A DNA stretch of 64,000 nt from Paucilactobacillus oligofermentans DSM 15707 = LMG 22743 (lineage in GTDB: Bacteria; Bacillota; Bacilli; Lactobacillales; Lactobacillaceae). The translations under genes and the position numbers were made by a program. Positions 38,045-46,295 of this stretch are shown here, in pieces. The notes under the pieces were generated by a model that worked only from the letters and a program-made list of their open reading frames with translations, was not told the origin of the DNA and did not search any database. Positions within the stretch are counted from its first letter, which is position 1. Every line of letters starts with the position of its first letter. The DNA is taken from NCBI RefSeq assembly GCF_001434315.1, contig NZ_AZFE01000032.1:62561-126560 (forward strand). Reading direction: 5' to 3'.

Positions 38045-39250
38045 TTATTTAATCGATTTATTTTGGCTAATTCGGATAAATACCAAGCTATTTAAATAAT
38101 ATCCCAGACAAATAATAATTAAGACTGGTAGTGTAGTTCCAATCCATAAATCTAATCTTTGAATGTATGAATATATCAGAATACCAATGATCCACCAAAT
38201 AAAACTGATCCAGATTGGTAATTTTTGTTTTATAAAAAAGAAAGTTGCAAAAATAATCGAAAATAGTGGGGCAAAGATAGCGCCAATCATATATAAGAAG
38301 TTTTGATAATACGTCATGGAAATGAAAATTGAAATTAGTAGGCCGATCAAAGTTATAATAATGGCGGTAAGATTAGTCTTTAATGATGTAAAAATATTTT
38401 TAATATTAGTAGCAGCTGAGTAAGCATCCATAAAAGTGGTAGTTACAGTTGAAAATATGATAATTAATAAGGCAATAATACCTAAATTAGAATGCGATAA
38501 AACGGTTGAAAAATCAGATTCACCAGTGATAATTACTGTCGATAATCCAATTATAAACATGGCACAACTACCAATGAAATAACCACAAGAACTAATAAAG
38601 CTATCAAAAAATGGACGATTTGATTTTTGAGTATAGTCACCAATTAATGGTAACCAAGAGAGGGCCATTGTAACGTTTAGCTCAATTGCGCTACCGAAAC
38701 TAATTGTGGTAATTGAAGAAGTAGAGGTTAAATTACCCGTTTTAAAAATTATTCCAATAATTAGTAACGATCCGAATGCTAATAAAATAACAACGGCATT
38801 GTTAATACGAAACAGCCAATCATGATTAAATAAGAGCCAGATTACAATTAAAGCAGCAATTAAAATGGAGATGATAACTATTGAATGGAAGCCGAAAATT
38901 TGTTTAGTGATACTATTGACTGCTAATTGCGCATTAACAATCATAACTGCCGTCCAACCAAGTAATTGTAAAGCATTCAAAAAAGAAAATAGTAAAATTC
39001 CTATTTTACCAAATGCAATGTTGGCTACTTTAATGGCTGATTGATTCTGTTTGGCAGAAATGTAGGCGGCTGGTAGTAAAAAAATGAAACAGCCAATTAA
39101 ATGACCAATAATAATTGCGGCTAAACCTCGCCACATGCCTAATGGTGCAATCAATGTCCCCGTGACAATTTCGGCAATCGAAATTGCAGCACCCAGCCAA
39201 AGTAAAAATAAGCCTTTAGATTTAATTTGTTCCAAGAAATTCTCCTCCAA
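38045..39250 (-). CDS. cytX: CytX-like hydroxymethylpyrimidine/cytosine permease (NCS1 family)
   Basis: 401 residues with about twelve membrane helices. The N-terminal LWLGAAISIAEIVTGTLIAPLG and central WLPLIGDYT motif fit the CytX branch of NCS1 transporters, predicted to import the thiamine pyrimidine HMP. No TPP riboswitch is visible upstream; the gene sits 31 bp behind the LOG-family gene and appears to share its transcript. The ribosome binding site is TTGGAGGAGAA. The assignment to HMP rather than cytosine is by resemblance only. Confidence 0.8.
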   Translation of the reverse strand: MEENFLEQIKSKGLFLLWLGAAISIAEIVTGTLIAPLGMWRGLAAIIIGHLIGCFIFLLPAAYISAKQNQSAIKVANIAFGKIGILLFSFLNALQLLGWTAVMIVNAQLAVNSITKQIFGFHSIVIISILIAALIVIWLLFNHDWLFRINNAVVILLAFGSLLIIGIIFKTGNLTSTSSITTISFGSAIELNVTMALSWLPLIGDYTQKSNRPFFDSFISSCGYFIGSCAMFIIGLSTVIITGESDFSTVLSHSNLGIIALLIIIFSTVTTTFMDAYSAATNIKNIFTSLKTNLTAIIITLIGLLISIFISMTYYQNFLYMIGAIFAPLFSIIFATFFFIKQKLPIWISFIWWIIGILIYSYIQRLDLWIGTTLPVLIIICLGYYLNSLVFIRISQNKSIK

Positions 39251-39281
39251 AATAATAAATTTTTATGTGAATTAAAATCAA

Positions 39282-39863
39282 TTAATCATGTGAGTATGTT
39301 CTAACTTCAGGGGTAGAATAATTGACCATGAAATTATAAATTTCATCTAATGAATCGGAAAAGAATAGCTTTTCTCGATTATTAACAGACAGAAAACCAT
39401 TGGCAGCCATCTCATCAAACATTGTGATGAGTGGATCATAATAATGATTAACGTTTAGAAAGGTAACTGGGGTCGGATTATCACCAATTAGTGCCCAAGA
39501 AAAGGCTTCAGATGCTTCCTCAAGTGTCCCTGGTCCGCCAGGTAAAGTGATGCAACCGTCGGCTAATTCAATCATCCTAGCCTTTCGAATTGACATATTA
39601 TCAACTATTTCTAATTGGGTTAGACCTTTATAGGCTGTTTCGCGTTTAAATAGTTCTTGTGGAATAATACCATGGACGGTTCCACCGGATTCGAGGACTG
39701 CCTTAGCTAAAACTCCCATGAGGCCAACACCACCGCCACCATATACTAATTCGATATTCTGCTTGGCTAGCCAAGTGCCAGTGGCAACAGTTTGTTGTTT
39801 AAATTCTGGTATTTTGCCTTCAGAGGCACCGCAATAGACCGCGATATTTTTAATAGTATTCAT
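39282..39863 (-). CDS. LOG family protein (TIGR00730, Rossmann fold)
   Basis: Cytokinin-riboside 5'-monophosphate phosphoribohydrolase (LOG) family protein, 193 residues. In bacteria it probably hydrolyses nucleoside monophosphates to base and ribose phosphate. Motifs: YCGASEGK at the N-terminus, YGGGGVGLMG, and the signature PGGPGTLEEASE. The frame extends to a TTG at 39875, but the ATG at 39863 has a better placed GGA and matches the family start. First gene of a two-gene unit with cytX. Confidence 0.9.
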   Translation of the reverse strand: MNTIKNIAVYCGASEGKIPEFKQQTVATGTWLAKQNIELVYGGGGVGLMGVLAKAVLESGGTVHGIIPQELFKRETAYKGLTQLEIVDNMSIRKARMIELADGCITLPGGPGTLEEASEAFSWALIGDNPTPVTFLNVNHYYDPLITMFDEMAANGFLSVNNREKLFFSDSLDEIYNFMVNYSTPEVRTYSHD

Positions 39864-39947
39864 ATTAGCATCCAATCACATGTATTTATTAATACGTTCA
39901 GTGTATAATAAGTGCGAAACGATAATCAAGAATATGGGGGGATAAAG

Positions 39948-40301
39948 TTGAAAAAATATCAAACGGTTGATGAATATATTAATGATTTGCCTGAAATGGA
40001 GAAAGAAGTATCACAAATCATGCGAGAACTATTTCAAGATGCAGTGCCAGATGGAGTAGAGGGTATATCATATAATATGCCTTCGATTAAACTTGAGGGA
40101 AAAACAGTTGCTTATTTTGCTACAGCCAAAAATCATTTAGGCTTTTATCCGACACCAGAGCCAATTGAACGGTTTGAATCAGAATTGAAGGGATTTGAAA
40201 CCTCCAAAGGGACTATTCAAATACCGTATGTCCTGCCATTACCAGCATCATTAATTCGTAAGATAATTGAGTACCGAGTTTCACAAATAACAGATAAATA
40301 A
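39948..40301 (+). CDS. DUF1801 family protein (YdhG-like)
   Basis: 117-residue small alpha/beta protein of the DUF1801 family, which includes the Bacillus YdhG and the frataxin-like iron chaperone proposals. Motifs: YINDLPEMEKEVSQIMREL, the GISYNMPSIKLEGKTVAYFA core, HLGFYPTP and the C-terminal LIRKIIEYRVSQI. The frame is open from 39912, but TTG at 39948 follows GGGGGGAT by 5 bases and begins the conserved KKYQTVDEYI, so it is the start. Function in lactobacilli is unproven. Confidence 0.87.
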   Translation: MKKYQTVDEYINDLPEMEKEVSQIMRELFQDAVPDGVEGISYNMPSIKLEGKTVAYFATAKNHLGFYPTPEPIERFESELKGFETSKGTIQIPYVLPLPASLIRKIIEYRVSQITDK

Positions 40302-40336
40302 AAACGCATCTCCTAAAATTAGGAAATGCGTTTTTA
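40300..40336. terminator. Bidirectional terminator between the DUF1801 gene and the Ser-rich surface gene
   Basis: AAAAACGCAT(C)TCCT pairs with AGGA(A)ATGCGTTTTT around AAAATT. Confidence 0.92.
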
Positions 40337-40337
40337 T

Positions 40338-42512
40338 TTATGCTTGTGCGAATATGATAGTTCCAGCTAAACTAGAAAAGTAAGAACCTAGCGAAATATC
40401 TTCATTACCGCCACCGGCTCCACCTCCGCCGCCACCGTCATCATCTGATCCAGAGGGTGATGCGACTACTTTATTTGCGTCAATATGATGAGTCGTTTGG
40501 TTTGAACCGGAACTAGTGAATGAACTTTCTTGTTCTAAAGCACTTTTATTTAAATAATTCCTATTTTGAGTTGTATTTGTAGTAGTTGCATCATTTGAAG
40601 ACTCTGCAGCGGTCTCTTCAGACTGCGAACTTGATTCACTTGGTATCTCGGCAGTACTAGAATGTAAACTTAAATCAAGAGGAATTGATGATTTATTATT
40701 TACATTATAATCTAAACTTGAATTAAGATTAGGGATATCAATAATGGTTAAATCGGACGATGAACTATTTGAATCTAATTTTTTAAGACTTGTTTCTGAG
40801 CTTGGTACCGAAGATAAATCTGCATTTGAAGTTGCTGAAGATTCTGAATCCGTAGCGCTTGAATCAGCATCCGAAGAGACTGGACCTGAAGATTCCGAAT
40901 CTGTATCAATAGAATCAGCACTTGAAGCTGTTGGTTTATCATGATTTTTTACAAAAGTGACAGTATAGTTGAAGTTATGTGAATCAAATTCAACATCAGA
41001 GATTGAATCTATTTTTTTAATGTCAGAATTATATCCTTCAATATTAGGAATAGAAATTTCATTGAAAGTGTTAGAACCAGCAACAAGAATCCAAGATGAT
41101 TCATACGTAATAGCTTTGGTAACTAAATCTTCAACACCATAGCGCATAAATGACATTTTTTTAACGGTTGGATCGGCTAATACGGTACCATCTTCAGAAA
41201 CATAATTAACAGTTTCTGTGATATCACGTTTCATCATTGAAGCATCACCGTTACCAGGATTAGTAGCAGTGAGTACCTTAGTATCGTGTTTAAAATGAAT
41301 ATTAAACACTTGATCAAGATCGGTGAGATTGTCAAAGGTAAAGATACTATTATCAGGTAAGTTACTTGAGACTAATTGATAGTGGTTAGCTATTAATTCA
41401 TTAATTTGTTCACGTACTGAATATGCGATAGAGCTATTAGTAACGCCATCTAAATAAATATTTTGAATATTTGAACCATTATTGTCATCATCAATAAAAT
41501 TAATTTTAATAATTTGAGAATCTGGAATGTAATTAATTGTACGATGAATAGCTGCAAAAAGGTTTTTATCGGATAAATCAAATTTCAAATTTAGTGAACC
41601 GTCATCATTAATTCGTACAATCACACCATTACTACTATATGAAACGTTAAATTTAGGTGTATATCCAGATAATTTAGTGTAACCTGGATCAATTGTAGTC
41701 ATTGAATTAGGTGTTTGCCAGTCGCTATACGACAGTGCTTCGGCAGAAAATGATCCATCAGCATTACGTTTAGTAAAATCAGCGGTAACCGTTCTGGTTA
41801 ATTGAATTAAAAATGTTGAGCCAGTACTGGTTGATCCATCAGGCATAGTAATTATATCTTTAACGTTAAGATCTTTGGTTAATGAGTCTAAACCAGTGAT
41901 ACTGCTTAGTCCGGAATCGCCGGAATTATAAGTGACTAGTTTATGAGCGAGGTGGATGGTATAAGTGTTTCCTTGACTTGATCCAACTATACCAGTTGAA
42001 GGAATGTCATTAGAAACAACATAATATCCAGCATTTAGATATTTATTAATATCAGCATTATAATCATATTCTATTAGATTATTTAAAAAGCTACTGAGTT
42101 TAACATTCATCAGTACTGATTTATTGGTATCATCAATGAAACTAATTGTGGCAGATATGAAAAGACCTTGCTCATCATTTAATGAACTTGAACTTTCAGT
42201 ATCACTTGTAGAAGCTGCGCTGGTAGGAATGTTTGAGCTTTCTGTAGTTGTAGTCGATGAAGAAGAGTCTGCTGCTGAACTACTTAATAATGCAGATGAA
42301 GTACTGGCACTACTATCAGCTACTTGTGGTGTTCCGCTCGTAGAGGTTTGTACCGTAGTATCAGCATGAGTGACATCTAAATTAACTGCATTTAACGCAG
42401 AAGCTGCAAAAAATGACAAAAAGACTGTGCTTGTAATAACCCAGTTCTTTTTACTTTTATACAAACGATATCTAATGATTTCGTCAGATTTTGTTTTATT
42501 GTTAAATCTCAT
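40338..42512 (-). CDS. Ser-rich surface protein with KxYKxGKxW-type signal and MucBP-like region
   Basis: 724 residues. The N-terminus carries a long signal peptide of the KxYKxGKxW class (RLYKSKKNWVITSTVFLSFF), associated with large, often glycosylated Lactobacillales surface proteins. Next come a Ser/Thr-rich stretch (about 55-110), several repeats of about 60-90 residues (ISATISFIDDTNKSVLMN; IIKINFIDDDNNGSNIQN; TVNYVSEDGTVLADPTVKK) that look MucBP/mucin-binding-like, a second Ser-rich stretch, and a SDDDGGGGGGAGGG tail ending in FSSLAGTIIFAQA. There is no LPXTG, so anchoring is unclear. Start at 42512 with TTGGAG 7 bases upstream. 24 bp behind the Mga-like gene, same strand. Confidence 0.85.
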   Translation of the reverse strand: MRFNNKTKSDEIIRYRLYKSKKNWVITSTVFLSFFAASALNAVNLDVTHADTTVQTSTSGTPQVADSSASTSSALLSSSAADSSSSTTTTESSNIPTSAASTSDTESSSSLNDEQGLFISATISFIDDTNKSVLMNVKLSSFLNNLIEYDYNADINKYLNAGYYVVSNDIPSTGIVGSSQGNTYTIHLAHKLVTYNSGDSGLSSITGLDSLTKDLNVKDIITMPDGSTSTGSTFLIQLTRTVTADFTKRNADGSFSAEALSYSDWQTPNSMTTIDPGYTKLSGYTPKFNVSYSSNGVIVRINDDGSLNLKFDLSDKNLFAAIHRTINYIPDSQIIKINFIDDDNNGSNIQNIYLDGVTNSSIAYSVREQINELIANHYQLVSSNLPDNSIFTFDNLTDLDQVFNIHFKHDTKVLTATNPGNGDASMMKRDITETVNYVSEDGTVLADPTVKKMSFMRYGVEDLVTKAITYESSWILVAGSNTFNEISIPNIEGYNSDIKKIDSISDVEFDSHNFNYTVTFVKNHDKPTASSADSIDTDSESSGPVSSDADSSATDSESSATSNADLSSVPSSETSLKKLDSNSSSSDLTIIDIPNLNSSLDYNVNNKSSIPLDLSLHSSTAEIPSESSSQSEETAAESSNDATTTNTTQNRNYLNKSALEQESSFTSSGSNQTTHHIDANKVVASPSGSDDDGGGGGGAGGGNEDISLGSYFSSLAGTIIFAQA

Positions 42513-42536
42513 GTTATACTCCAATATTTTAGTGGA

Positions 42537-44006
42537 TTATATTTGTTTTTCGTTTTTTAGTTGTGTGTATGCAACGATGGTCTCACCTAAAGCAGACCAG
42601 TCATGTGGCGAAGGTGGATTTCTCCAAATAATTTGAGTAGGCTTCGTCAATTGTCTACTTCTAAAATCGGATAAATAAATATTAGTTTGTGAACTAGGTG
42701 ATGTTTCAATGATAAGATGCGCATTACCAAATGAAGCTAAAGTATTAATTACATATTCTGAGTAAAGAGTACCTTGAGAGAAATCAACACAGATAAATAC
42801 TTTATCAGTTAGAGCAGCTGAAGGAATATTATTAATCAGTGCAAACATATAACTAAAATATAAATTTGCTGATTCAGCATTATTGAAATCAATTAATTTT
42901 TTTTCGCGAACTAAATTGATAAAATTAGTAATCACTTCATGAAACATCGGATATGTTTGGTGGAAAAAGTCTAATTGTTCTATAGATGTAAAAGTAGTTG
43001 GTTCAATGAAGAAGGTAGAAAATTGAATATGAATATCATTAATAATGTCATTAATTTTATTGAAATCAACTAATTCAACTTGAGAGAACATCTTACTAGC
43101 TTTTAGTTCTTGCATGAATAATGAAGTTAGTGAAACGGATAGGTCAGTTGTAAAATTATCCATAACAAATTCAGAACGGTCAACATATTCTTGGGTAACT
43201 AAAAATACTAATAGATAGTTTAATTCTAATTGACTAATAGTAATCTTTAACTCTTCTTTTACAATCGCAGCAATTGGAAATAATTTTTGAACATGAATAT
43301 CATCAATATTGAACTGTGAGTTTTCCATGGTTTGTAAAAAGGATTGATTCTTTAAGCGTAAAAGCCAAATTTTAATTAATGATTCAAGTTTAACTTGCTT
43401 TGTGGGAGTTACGTTTAAATTAAAGCTATTTTCAATTTGATCAATGATGGTATTAACAAGACTATCCAACTCGGGGAAGGGACTTTCAAGACCATTGTAG
43501 GCAGTGTAGTAAAACTGAAATAAATGAAGTCTAATCAGATATTCTTCATCTTCCTTTTTTTCTGATGATTCAAAAAAATTAGACTGTTTTAATACACCCT
43601 GTAATTGCGTAGAGGCATTGTAAAAGGTGGTTTTACTAATGAAATTATTTTTGATATATGTATTTTTTGACATATAATTAGAATAGATAAATTCATATTC
43701 AAAGGCAGAAAAGATTGTTGATTTTTGTAAATATTTCAAAAGAATAATTTGTAATATTTCGTTTGAAACATTGACGCCCTTTAAAATTCCTTTTTCAGGA
43801 TTATCAATTAGTGTAGCAGGTTCATGTCCAATTTCGAGAAGATCAACATTAATTAATTCAATTGCTTGACGTAATTTATAAGTGGATAGCTCGAATTGCT
43901 CCATTAAATCAGCTTCTGAAATAAGCATATCTTGTTGTTCCGAAAAAGAAACGAGGATGTGATATTTGACAGCATCATCTTTTTCAAAAAATAAACTAAA
44001 ATTCAT
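42537..44006 (-). CDS. Mga/RofA-like transcriptional regulator
   Basis: 489-residue regulator. N-terminal helix-turn-helix (ISEADLMEQFELSTYKLRQAIELINVDL, about 29-56), a second HTH (about 120-140), PRD-like helical domains, and a C-terminal EIIB-like alpha/beta domain (KVFICVDFSQGTLYSEYVINTLASFGNAHLIIE), the layout of Mga, AtxA and RofA. In streptococci such proteins switch on surface adhesins in response to sugar-phosphotransferase signals. The next gene on the same strand, 24 bp away, is a Ser-rich surface protein, so it is an obvious target. Confidence 0.82.
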   Translation of the reverse strand: MNFSLFFEKDDAVKYHILVSFSEQQDMLISEADLMEQFELSTYKLRQAIELINVDLLEIGHEPATLIDNPEKGILKGVNVSNEILQIILLKYLQKSTIFSAFEYEFIYSNYMSKNTYIKNNFISKTTFYNASTQLQGVLKQSNFFESSEKKEDEEYLIRLHLFQFYYTAYNGLESPFPELDSLVNTIIDQIENSFNLNVTPTKQVKLESLIKIWLLRLKNQSFLQTMENSQFNIDDIHVQKLFPIAAIVKEELKITISQLELNYLLVFLVTQEYVDRSEFVMDNFTTDLSVSLTSLFMQELKASKMFSQVELVDFNKINDIINDIHIQFSTFFIEPTTFTSIEQLDFFHQTYPMFHEVITNFINLVREKKLIDFNNAESANLYFSYMFALINNIPSAALTDKVFICVDFSQGTLYSEYVINTLASFGNAHLIIETSPSSQTNIYLSDFRSRQLTKPTQIIWRNPPSPHDWSALGETIVAYTQLKNEKQI

Positions 44007-44584
44007 AGAGTAATTACCAGTTATTTCTTCAAACTGCTTAATTATATTTTATACATAATCTAAATGAAAATGTTGTTAAAATGGAAATTAAGTGTTCAAT
44101 ATTTTTAAAATTTTTAGTGGAAATCCGAACCACTTTTTCAAATTCAAAAAGTAGTTTTTTGATAATATTTTAATAGCATTATAAATATTAAGTCAATTAT
44201 AACATTTGAAGCTCAAAAATTTAGTAATTTTTTGGATAAATATTGTTAAATGAGAGTTTAAATCTCATGATTTCTAATTGCAGAAATTATTTCAATAAGC
44301 TGTCAAAGGGGATACATTGCTAATAGTTAAAAAGTGCGATAAATGCACGAAATTTTCTTAATTTTATAATTAAAAATTAAGCGCTGCCAAATGTGATGTA
44401 TTCCTAAATTAAAATAAGATAAAAATATTGCATTTTAAGTTTGTGAAATTTTAAAAGTAGATTGTATGCTGAAAATTGTTTTACAATTATAAATAAAAAG
44501 TAATGCAAAACAAATTAATGATTGATTAGAACATTATAATTATGTGAGAAAATGATGTGAATAAAACTGTGAATCCGTCCGAGA
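44007..44584. other. Gene-free AT-rich region between the Mga-like gene and queT
   Basis: About 580 bp without a gene. It contains a hairpin-like ACTTTTTCAAATTCAAAAAGT (44132-44152) followed by AGTT, and an AGTGG/CCACT inverted repeat (44116-44134). A 24-bp imperfect direct repeat (44300-44323 and 44384-44407) matches at about 17 positions and is spaced by exactly 84 bp. No ORF of interest on either strand. Confidence 0.5.
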
Positions 44585-44614
44585 TTGTCAATGAGGGTCG
44601 TTTATTGATATAAT
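44585..44614 (+). promoter_or_regulatory. queT operon promoter
   Basis: TTGTCA, 18-bp spacer, TATAAT, about 25 bases before the riboswitch. Confidence 0.75.
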
Positions 44615-44647
44615 ATTCTAGTAATTTTATATTTACGATGATCAATC

Positions 44648-44691
44648 GTTGGTGGTTCGTAACCATCCCACCAGATAAAAAAACTAGGGAG
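44648..44691 (+). promoter_or_regulatory. preQ1-I-type riboswitch
   Basis: Stem TGGTGG (44650-44655) with CCACCA (44668-44673), a 12-nt loop TTCGTAACCATC, then an A-rich tail of seven A (44677-44683) and CTAGGGAG, which is the queT ribosome binding site (AGGGAG 8 bases before ATG). Small hairpin plus A-tail running into the ribosome binding site is the preQ1-I H-type pseudoknot layout, and the controlled gene is a queuosine-precursor transporter. It would act by hiding the ribosome binding site. Confidence 0.82.
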
Positions 44692-44699
44692 AATTAAAT

Positions 44700-45191
44700 A
44701 TGAAAAAGGATCAAAATAAGTCGATGACAATTGCTAAAATTAGTATTGTTGCGGCTTTATATGTTGCAGTGACAATGTGTATTGCACCGCTAAGCTATGG
44801 GGTAGTGCAATTAAGACTAGCAGAAGGATTTAACCATTTAACGGTATTTAACAAGCGATACATAGTAGCGTTAACGATTGGATGTGCAATTGCTAATATC
44901 ACTTCACCTTTAGGAATCGTGGATGTAATCTTTGGCGCGATGGGGACATTAGTGATGACTTCTATTAGCTATTGGATTGCGAAGCATATCAAAAGTGTAA
45001 TTTATAAAATGTGTGTCAGTACTATTGTTTGTACTGTTTTTAGTTGGAGTGTCGCATTAGAATTGAATATTGTTAGCCATTTACCATTTTGGCCAACGTA
45101 CTTATCAGTTGCAGTTGGTGAATTAATTTCATTATTAGTTGGGATGATAATCTTTACAGCACTGTCAAGAAGAATTGATTTAACTAAATAA
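44700..45191 (+). CDS. queT: QueT family queuosine precursor transporter
   Basis: 163-residue membrane protein with about five helices, the substrate-binding S component of an ECF transporter for preQ1 or related deazaguanines. Typical opening: KISIVAALYVAVTMCIAPLSYG, then QLRLAEGFNHLTVFNKRY and NITSPLGIVDVIFGAMGTL. The energy-coupling EcfAAT module must be encoded elsewhere. Preceded by a preQ1-type riboswitch that uses its ribosome binding site. Two further genes follow with 14-bp and overlapping spacing. Confidence 0.93.
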   Translation: MKKDQNKSMTIAKISIVAALYVAVTMCIAPLSYGVVQLRLAEGFNHLTVFNKRYIVALTIGCAIANITSPLGIVDVIFGAMGTLVMTSISYWIAKHIKSVIYKMCVSTIVCTVFSWSVALELNIVSHLPFWPTYLSVAVGELISLLVGMIIFTALSRRIDLTK

Positions 45192-45205
45192 AAGAGGTAA
45201 TAATT

Positions 45206-45430
45206 ATGACATTTGAAGAAGTACTACCTAAAATTAAAGCTGGAAAAAAAGTTATTCGTAGTAGCTGGAGCGGATCTGAACTATATATTTATGAAGTTCA
45301 AAAGCCACTTGAAAATGGCGAAGCGGTGGATCCTTATTTTTTGATAAAAACAAGAGAGACACCTAGCCTATCAATGTTTCAACCTACTGTTTGTGATATT
45401 TTAGCATCTGACTGGGAAGTAGTTGAATAA
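45206..45430 (+). CDS. DUF2829 / Tad2-family small protein
   Basis: 74-residue protein: TFEEVLPKIKAGKKVIRSSWSG, LYIYEV, then SMFQPTVCDILASDWEVVE at the end. This matches the DUF2829 pattern (FxEALxxLKxGKKVxRxGWNG ... DILAxDWxVV). The family includes phage Tad2, which sequesters the cyclic ADP-ribose signal of Thoeris defence, but chromosomal copies are common in lactobacilli and their role is untested. The ribosome binding site is AAAGAGGT. Sits between queT and an SDR gene; its stop overlaps the SDR start. Confidence 0.85.
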   Translation: MTFEEVLPKIKAGKKVIRSSWSGSELYIYEVQKPLENGEAVDPYFLIKTRETPSLSMFQPTVCDILASDWEVVE

Positions 45431-46179
45431 TGATGTTTGATGATCTTAATGGTAAGCGAGCAATTATTACTGGTGCTGGTTCGGGCATTGGATTGGCACA
45501 AGTTAAAGCTTTACTAAACGAGGGTGTGCGAGTAGTTGCAATTGATATTAACGTTTCGGATGAATTGAAACAGCAGAGTCAAAATCAATTAACAATTATC
45601 CAAGCTGATTTAGCCAATGAAAATGAGCTAGTCAAAGCGGCAGATCATGCATTATCACTACTAAATGGATGTGATTTGTTACTGAATACTGCTGGTATTT
45701 TAGATAATTATATTACTACACTAGGTACCACGGTTGAGCTTTGGGATAAAGTGATGAATACTAATCTTAAATCTCAATTCTTAATGGTTAATCATGTTTT
45801 ACCAAGTATGTTGCAGGTTAAACATGGAGTTATTTTAAATATGGCGTCTATTGCTGGTTTAGTTGCTGGTGGCGGAGGAGCTGCATATACAGCTTCAAAG
45901 CATGCAATTATTGGATATACGAAACAGCTTGATTATGATTATGCGGCACAAGGAATTCGTGCCAATTGTATTGCACCTGGGGCAATAAAAACACCAATGA
46001 ATGCTGCTGATTTTACGGGTGACGGCCTGATGGCCAAACAAGTAGCTGCAGAAACACCGGCTAAACGATGGGCAGAACCAGAAGAAGTTGCCAATCTTAG
46101 TTTGTATTTATTAAGTTCAGTTTCCGATTATGTACATGGAACAGTTGTTCCAATTGATGGCGGATGGATAGAAAAATAA
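45430..46179 (+). CDS. SDR family oxidoreductase (3-oxoacyl-ACP reductase-like)
   Basis: Classical short-chain dehydrogenase, 249 residues. GAGSGIGLAQ (about 15-24), NTAGIL, catalytic Ser in NMASIAG, YTASK, and the C-terminal PIDGGW typical of FabG-like enzymes. The substrate is unknown; in this context it need not be fatty acid synthesis, because no fab genes are adjacent. Start ATG 45430 overlaps the DUF2829 stop, and a second ATG follows at 45433. Third gene of the riboswitch-controlled unit. Confidence 0.92.
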   Translation: MMFDDLNGKRAIITGAGSGIGLAQVKALLNEGVRVVAIDINVSDELKQQSQNQLTIIQADLANENELVKAADHALSLLNGCDLLLNTAGILDNYITTLGTTVELWDKVMNTNLKSQFLMVNHVLPSMLQVKHGVILNMASIAGLVAGGGGAAYTASKHAIIGYTKQLDYDYAAQGIRANCIAPGAIKTPMNAADFTGDGLMAKQVAAETPAKRWAEPEEVANLSLYLLSSVSDYVHGTVVPIDGGWIEK

Positions 46180-46189
46180 TTTAGTAAGT

Positions 46190-46218
46190 AAAGATACTGA
46201 TGGATAGTATCTTTTTTT
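46190..46218 (+). terminator. Terminator of the queT operon
   Basis: AAAGATACT pairs with AGTATCTTT around GATGGAT, then T-run. Confidence 0.88.
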
Positions 46219-46295
46219 GTTATCGCTAGTATTTAGCGACGTTGTAAAATATAATTAAATCAAATATAAAACTTAGTTGAGAAAGTTGGTAGAAA

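Noticed and set aside
39251-39281. TPP riboswitch in front of cytX
   Set aside because: Only 31 bp separate cytX from the preceding gene, too short for the aptamer, and no THI-box sequence is seen upstream of the LOG-family gene either.
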